Source of the DNA: Limisphaerales bacterium
Lineage (GTDB): Bacteria; Verrucomicrobiota; Verrucomicrobiia; Limisphaerales; UBA11358
NCBI GenBank assembly: GCA_003455565.1
Contig: DMQW01000052.1
Location: 1-5,685 of the forward strand
Direction: 5' to 3'
DNA length: 5,685 nt
The notes under the pieces: model-generated
The model's input: only the letters and a program-made list of their open reading frames with translations
The model's database searches: none
Told to the model about the DNA's origin: nothing
Shown: one piece after another, positions 1-4,800 of the stretch
Numbering within the stretch: position 1 is the stretch's first letter
Layout of the letters: the number at the start of each line of letters is the position of its first letter
Position numbers and translations under genes: made by a program

Positions 1-627
1 GTGTTCAACAATTATGCCACGTTCCGAAAGGAAGGCTCCGTGGGCACCACCACGTTCACTGACGGCACCAGCTTTAATAATTCCGGCACCGTGGATTTGC
101 GTTCGGGCTTGGTGGCGTTTAATGGCGGGGTTTCAACCAGCCCCACTTCCAAGTTAAATCTGGTTATCCGTGGCCTTAGTGCCGGCACGCAGTTTGGCTC
201 GGAATCTTTTGGTTATCCGGCCACGTTCGACGGCACGCTCGGCATTAACCTGGGAAATGGTTTTGTGCCGACGAATGGTAATTCCTTTGTCATCGCCGCT
301 TACACTTCCAGCACGGGCCAGTTTAGCTCGATGCAATTTCCGCCACTGCCCGTGACATCAAAATGGCAGCTCACTTACAACCCAAGTTCGCTCGTATTAC
401 AGGTCGTTCCCTCGACGGCCTTCCAAAGCGCCTCACTGACCAACGGGGATTTCCAATTTTCTTTAGCCGGCCCAACCGGCTCGAGTTGCCTCATTGAAGC
501 CTCGACCAATTTGTTCAACTGGGCGCCCCTGCTCACCAACACTCCGTTCAACGGCCTCCTGAATTATGTTGATCCGCAGACGCCGCAATTCCCCAAACGC
601 TTCTATCGCGCCACCATCTTCCCCTGA
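1..627 (+). CDS. 3' end of a secreted beta-helix-type protein with C-terminal STNL-NW module (5' partial)
   Basis: The frame is open from the first base and ends at TGA 625-627, giving 208 visible residues. The GTG at base 1 is probably just an internal Val codon, so the true start lies upstream. Residues 1-45 contain short Gly/Asn/Thr repeats (FNNYATFRKEGS, SFNNSGTVDLRSG), the rung pattern of right-handed beta-helix or autotransporter-passenger-like proteins. Residues 50-135 form a beta-rich cap ending in a 'W-x-L-x-Y ... L-V-L-Q-V' strand pair, as often follows such repeats. Residues 140-208 are the module common at the C-terminus of exported Verrucomicrobiota proteins (IEASTNLFNW near 163-172, then FYRA near 202-205). 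No enzyme motif, membrane span or LPXTG-like signal is visible. It is probably exported, and adhesive or structural by inference. No clear terminator follows it; weak hairpins lie at 660-677 and 679-701. Confidence 0.8.
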   Translation: MFNNYATFRKEGSVGTTTFTDGTSFNNSGTVDLRSGLVAFNGGVSTSPTSKLNLVIRGLSAGTQFGSESFGYPATFDGTLGINLGNGFVPTNGNSFVIAAYTSSTGQFSSMQFPPLPVTSKWQLTYNPSSLVLQVVPSTAFQSASLTNGDFQFSLAGPTGSSCLIEASTNLFNWAPLLTNTPFNGLLNYVDPQTPQFPKRFYRATIFP

Positions 628-979
628 GTTCAGTTGCGAGATTGTTTCCCGGCCGCAGTCGCCAGCCATTTCTGGCGCATCCGCTCCGTGCCATGGCGGA
701 TCGTTTGGAGTGCCAGGCCTGATGCCAACGCCGGTTCAACGCTTTTGCGCCTGACCTTTTTTCGTCGCCGGTGATGTTTTTTGGCGCCACGCAATGAATT
801 CAGAAAGTTTTATCCCGTCCGGCATGACGGATGAGTTTGCGCGGGAAATTTGCCAGCGTCAACCAGGGTTCAATCACGGTGGGAATGGGTTGATGGATGA
901 ACGTTGAGCGGCAAGACCGCCGCACTTGAATCGCTGCCGCCGTTGATTTTTACGGCGCGGCTGGCTTGGGGGAAAAGAA
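628..979. other. Intergenic stretch without a recognisable gene
   Basis: I find no reading frame here with protein-like composition. The short open frames on both strands are rich in Arg, Ser and Trp and look like chance frames in GC-rich DNA. Two weak inverted repeats follow the upstream gene: CGCCAG/CTGGCG (660-677, 6-nt loop) and ATCCGC/GCGGAT (679-701, 11-nt loop). Neither is followed by a T-run, so neither is a convincing terminator. A bulged hairpin sits at 812-832 around CCGTC/GACGG. The stretch may hold decayed coding sequence, but nothing in it is identifiable by eye. Confidence 0.5.
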
Positions 980-1007
980 AAGAGGCCGGACACTACTCCG
1001 GCCGCTT
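973..1007 (-). terminator. Probable rho-independent terminator, minus-strand direction
   Basis: GGCCGGA (984-990) pairs perfectly with TCCGGCC (997-1003) around a 6-nt loop. After one A/G mismatch the stem extends by AAG (980-982) pairing with CTT (1005-1007). Read on the minus strand, the stem runs directly into a T-rich tail (complement of 973-979, TTTCTTTT including the stem base). On the plus strand the nearest T-run (1024-1029) is about 17 nt past the stem base, too far for a canonical terminator. The element therefore most likely ended transcription of the minus-strand gene(s) whose debris lies at 1124-1601. Confidence 0.6.
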
Positions 1008-1065
1008 AAGAACAACCCTTAAATTTTTTGCTGGTTGCACGCCCAACAACGGAATCAGAATAACA

Positions 1066-1120
1066 CCGCCGGCGGTTCTGGCTTGTCACCAGTTGTGGTT
1101 ACAAGCCGGGAACCCGGCGG
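1066..1120. repeat. Long imperfect palindrome (hairpin), possibly a dispersed REP-like element
   Basis: The inner stem is GGCTTGT (1080-1086) with ACAAGCC (1101-1107); after one C/T mismatch, ACCA (1088-1091) pairs with TGGT (1096-1099) around loop GTTG. The outer arms also pair: GGTTC (1074-1078) with GAACC (1110-1114), and CCGCCG (1066-1071) with CGGCGG (1115-1120), separated by small bulges. The whole folds into one hairpin of about 55 nt. It has no T-tail on either side, so it is a poor terminator. It lies just downstream of the minus-strand stop at 1124-1126. Either a 3'-UTR structure or a dispersed palindromic repeat would fit; one copy alone cannot decide. Confidence 0.55.
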
Positions 1121-1123
1121 CTT

Positions 1124-1264
1124 TCAGAGTTTTTTGAGAATCCGCTCAACCGGCTGGCGGTGGACTGCGGGCGGGCCTTCCGTCCAGATGACAAACTGGG
1201 CGCGGGCGATTTTTTATTCGACGGGCAGTTGCGCGGCGGCGCGTTTAGTCCTGGTTGAGCAACC
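1124..1264 (-). pseudogene. C-terminal tail of an unidentified minus-strand gene, broken by an internal stop
   Basis: On the minus strand, reading from 1264 down to the TGA at 1124-1126, the frame gives about 46 codons with one TAA at 1214-1216. The 29 residues after that stop (1127-1213) include ARAQFVIWTEGPPAVHRQP followed by VERILKKL and a stop. This is balanced, protein-like sequence ending in an amphipathic helix, unlike the Arg/Ser-rich noise of neighbouring chance frames. The residues before the TAA (KRAAAQLPVE) fit the same style, so the TAA looks like a disabling mutation. A hairpin (1066-1120) and a minus-strand terminator (980-1007) follow, as expected for the end of a former transcription unit. 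I do not recognise the family. It does not resemble the C-terminus of GlgB, so it is probably a different gene from the fragment at 1296-1601. Confidence 0.35.
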
Positions 1265-1295
1265 TTACCGGCAAAAGATCAAAGCCGTCTTTCCC

Positions 1296-1601
1296 TCAAG
1301 GCACGATGACCATGGCCAATGGCATCATTTCGATTCTTATCACCAAGTGGCAGGTATAAACATTTTTGGCGGCCTTTGTGACGCCTTCAAAAACATCGGT
1401 CTTGGGAATCCGCTTCACTTCAAACTTGGGTTTTCCTTTCTCGGGCGCCGGATGGATTTCAACCTTGGCGGCGCCGGGCAAAAGCGCGCGGACGACAAGT
1501 CCTGAACCGTCGCCGGGCGGTGGCATTCCGAGCAGCGAGTGCGGTGACGAATGTTTCAGTTCGACCAAACTTTGGAGTTCCGCCGGACTCAATAAGATGG
1601 T
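1296..1601 (-). pseudogene. glgB: Truncated N-terminal fragment of 1,4-alpha-glucan branching enzyme (GlgB-like)
   Basis: The minus-strand frame carries LSPAELQSLVELKHSSPHSL, then a GDGSGLVVRALLPGAAKVE segment, then KRIPKTDVFEGV and AKNVY, through about position 1338. This matches the start of GlgB, where an N-terminal beta-sandwich has the 'H-x-x-P-H-x-x-L-G' motif followed by 'VRAxxPxAxxVxV'. Intact enzymes, which add alpha-1,6 branches to glycogen in the cytoplasm, have roughly 630-750 residues; here only about 88 are recognisable. After LVI the similarity stops, and the frame ends at TGA 1296-1298, with no catalytic GH13 barrel in the window. The 5' end is damaged too: an ATG at 1606-1608 sits one base out of frame with the conserved reading. 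Removing one T from the TTT after it would restore M-F-T-I-L-L-S-P-A-E. An in-frame TTG at 1590-1592 is the only nearby start. The family call rests on recalled motifs and I regard it as fairly safe. Confidence 0.65.
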
Positions 1602-1650
1602 GAAACATTTTAACCGGACAAAACGAGGTTTGCGATACGAAGAATTTCTC

Positions 1651-1677
1651 TTGAGTCGCGCTGCAAGCATCTATAAT
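1651..1677 (+). promoter_or_regulatory. Candidate sigma70-type promoter for the long plus-strand gene
   Basis: A perfect TATAAT lies at 1672-1677, and TTGAGT (4 of 6 matches to TTGACA) at 1651-1656, with a 15-nt spacer, shorter than the optimal 17. Transcription would begin near 1684. That makes the ATG at 1688 almost leaderless and gives the ATG at 1736 a leader of about 50 nt. The local AT-rich patch stands out from the GC-rich surroundings. The spacing weakness and the lack of any second promoter for comparison keep confidence low. Confidence 0.35.
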
Positions 1678-1710
1678 AATATCGAAAATGAACACCGTTT
1701 TGAATTCCCT

Positions 1711-1803
1711 GAAGGGGCGGCCATGGTTTGGCACAATGAAGACCAGCTTTTCATTCGCCAATTTTCTCTGTGCCGCCGTTCTAATTTTTCATGTTGCCGT
1801 TGA
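1711..1803 (+). promoter_or_regulatory. Shine-Dalgarno-like GAAGGGG with out-of-frame ATG overlapping the start of the long gene
   Basis: GAAGGGG (1711-1717) lies 5 nt before an ATG at 1723, which is good ribosome-binding spacing. That ATG is not in the frame of the long gene. It opens a 26-codon frame (MVWHNEDQLF... ending SCCR) that stops at TGA 1801-1803, inside the signal-peptide coding region. The in-frame ATG at 1736 is 18 nt from the same purine run, which is too far for standard use. The short frame could be a regulatory upstream ORF, or the arrangement could be accidental, since many genes in this phylum lack strong Shine-Dalgarno sites. Confidence 0.25.
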
Positions 1804-4800
1804 ACCCGGTCACGCTGCGGGGACGGTGGTCGCCTGGGGTGGCAATGATTTTTCCCAGAGCAGCGTTCCCCCCGCTTTGACAAACATCGTAGCCGTCGCC
1901 GGCGGCTCTTTGCACAGCCTGGCGCTTAAAAGCACCGGCGCAGTGGCCGGCTGGGGAGATAATACCTATGGGGCAGCATCTTCTCCTTCCAATTTGTTGA
2001 ACGCAGTGGCAATCGCCGCCGGCAATGGGTTCAGCCTGGCGCTGCAAAGCAACGGCACCGTGGTTGCGTGGGGCGGCCAGACCACCGTGCCGGCCGGATT
2101 GACGAACGTCGTGGCGGTGTCTGCCGCGTCATCCAATAAGATGGTTCTCACGAGCGATGGCAACGTGGTTTCCTGGGGCGTCGTGGCACCGCCGCCCGCA
2201 ACGGTAACGAACGTCGTGGCCATTGCCGCCGGCTATACGCACAGTGTGGCGCTGCTCGGCAATGGCACCGTGGCCGCCTGGGGAAACAACACCTGGGGAC
2301 AAACCACGCTGCCCACTGGCCTGACCAACGTGGTGGCGCTGGCCGGGGGCGAATATCACAGTCTGGCGTTGCGAGGCAACGGCACCGTGGTCGCCTGGGG
2401 AAACAACGGCTGGGGACAAAGCACCGTGCCCGCCGGTTTGTCCAATGTCGTTGCGATCGCGGCGGGCGCTTTTCACAGTCTGGCGCTGCAGCAGAATGGC
2501 ACCGTCGCGGTGTGGGGCGACAACACGTTTCTTCAGACCAATGTCCCCGCCGGCCTGTCCAATGTCGTCGGGATTGCCGCGGGACTCTATCACAGTCTGG
2601 CGGTGGTGGGCGGTGGTGCGCCGGTCATCACCGTGCAACCGGTGAGCCAATACAATCCCAGCACTGGAGTCGCATCCTTTGGCGTGATGGCAGCGGGGCT
2701 GGCTCCGTTAAGCTACCAATGGCAGCAGGACGGCACCAACATCGCCGACGCGACCAATTCGCTGCTCATGCTGACGAACCTTTCAACGGCCGACGCGGGC
2801 GTTTATTCGGTGACGGTCAGCAATTCGCTGGGAACCGTCACCAGTGCCAATGTGGAATTGCCGCCCGTCTGGCGCCGGCCATTCTTTTTGGTTCAACCGC
2901 AAGACCAAAGCGTTCTTTGCAATGATCCCGCAACCTTGCAAGCGGCTGTCGCTGGCACAAAGCCGTTAAGCTACCAATGGCAGTTCAATGGAACAAACAT
3001 TGCGGGCGCCACGAACCCCGTGCTGACTTTGGCAAACGTCACTGGCGATGGTGCGGGCGATTACACCATCGTCGTGACCAATCTCAACGGTTCGGCGACC
3101 AGTCGAGTGGCCGTCTTGACGGTGATTGGCCAGCCGCCGCTGATCACCAGTCCGTTGACCGCTGCCGGCAAACAGGGAACGCCTTTTAGCTACGCAATCA
3201 CCGGCCTGCATAATCCAACTGCATTCACGGCCGACAGCCTGCCGCTGGGACTGGCCGTGAACCCGACGAACGGCCTCATTCAAGGCACGCCCTTGGAAAG
3301 CGGCATCTTTGTCGTGACGCTCGGCACGGCCAACCTGTGCGCCTCGGCCCAAACCAACCTCACGCTGACCGTCGCTTCTTCGTTGCCCGTCATCACCAGC
3401 GCGCTGACGGCTTCCGGCACGGAACAGGCCGCTTTCAATTATCGCATCCGCGCCACGGGTTCGCCCACGGGATTTGGCGCGGGAAATTTGCCGCAAGGGT
3501 TGAGCGTGAACCCGGCCACGGGCATCATTTCGGGCAGCCCGTTGTATGCCGGGAATTATGCGGTGACGATTTCCGCCACCAATGTTTGGGGCGTCGGAAC
3601 GGCCAGCCTGCAGTTGACCATTTCCAACGCGCTCGTCACCGGGCTGGCGATTGCCAACGTGATCCCCACCTATTCGTCGCCCTATCTGCTGGATTTCCAG
3701 TTCTCGCTTCGGGACAACAGCGATCCGACAGTGGGCAACGCCGTGGTGGCGGACCCGCGATTCTTTTCGGTGACCGCGTTTGAAGATACGAATACCGTCA
3801 GCCCTTCAGAAACGTCGGTCATCCTCCAGGGCGTCAACCAGGGCGTCGCCGCCAAAGTGCTCAAAGCCAATCTGGTGCTGGACTTCAGCGAGAGCATTGC
3901 TTCGCTGTCCAATGGCGACACGAATCACAACGGCATCTCCGACGCGGTGGACACCGAGGTGAGCGCCGCCCAGTCTATTGTCAACCTGCAGCCAGCCACC
4001 GCCCAATTCGGCGTCTATGAATTCCATCGCGACGACCAAGCCCCGCAACAAGTGCAGTCGCTCACCACGGACAAAACGCTGCTGGACAATAAGATTGCCG
4101 GCATCTGGACCAACTACGTTCAGGGTTTTCCCGCCGGCTCGCGTTGTTGGGACGCCTTGTTCGCGGCGATTCAATCCCTGGGGCCGACCAATAGTGATGA
4201 GGAACACGTTGTCATCTTTTGTTCCGATGGCAACGATACGTCCAGCACGAACACTTTCCAAAACGTTATCAATACCGCCAGCAACGCCAACGTGCAGGTT
4301 TATTGCGTCGGGTTCGGCGATAACATTAACACCACCACGCTTCAATCCATCACTTCCCAAACTCTAGGCCGTTACTACGAGGCGACCAACCTGACGGCTT
4401 TGGCGGCGAATTTCGCCCAGATTGGCAAGGATCTCAGCGGCCAATACTTTTTGCGCTGGGCCACCCTGCAGCGATCTACCAATGTCTTCATGCCATCCTT
4501 CCAAATCACCTATCAGGGAAATACAGCCACCTCGCCATCCAATCCGCCGCCATTTATCTCCGGCACCAACTACATCGTTGACACCAACGTACCGCCCATG
4601 TTCACCAACACCGTATATGTCTATACGACCAACTATATCATTTCCCCCTATCTGCCCACCGCCTTTGCCGGTGACGTCAAAATCGGCTCGCTGCGGCTGG
4701 TGTCCGACGCGGTCGTGCAGCCATCGGCCATCACCCTGCGTGCGACCTACGTCCCCCGTTACGTCCGCGAGATCCGGCTGCATTACCGGGCGAACTGGCC

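Noticed and set aside
741..776. T-runs near 752-757 and 775-780 as a terminator for the upstream gene
   Set aside because: No stable stem lies immediately before either run on the plus strand, and they are more than 100 nt past the stop codon.
548..790. Minus-strand frame starting MAPKNITGDEKRSGAKALNR
   Set aside because: Its start looks mildly protein-like, but the rest is Arg/Trp-rich, it overlaps the end of the upstream gene, and no motif is recognisable. I treat it as chance.
1035..1803. Plus-strand frames across 1035-1505 and 1366-1803
   Set aside because: They run antisense to the GlgB-like fragment and the tail remnant and have no protein-like pattern. The only part of interest is the ATG at 1723 with its ribosome-site-like sequence, reported separately.
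1820..2614. CRISPR array or DNA-level tandem satellite
   Set aside because: The spacing of 105-117 nt is a multiple of three, the repeats translate into RCC1 blades, and the DNA has diverged at third positions, so this is protein repetition.
2129..2650. Minus-strand open frame with internal His/Gly/Arg repeats (173 codons)
   Set aside because: The repeats mirror the RCC1 blades on the plus strand; this is an antisense shadow.
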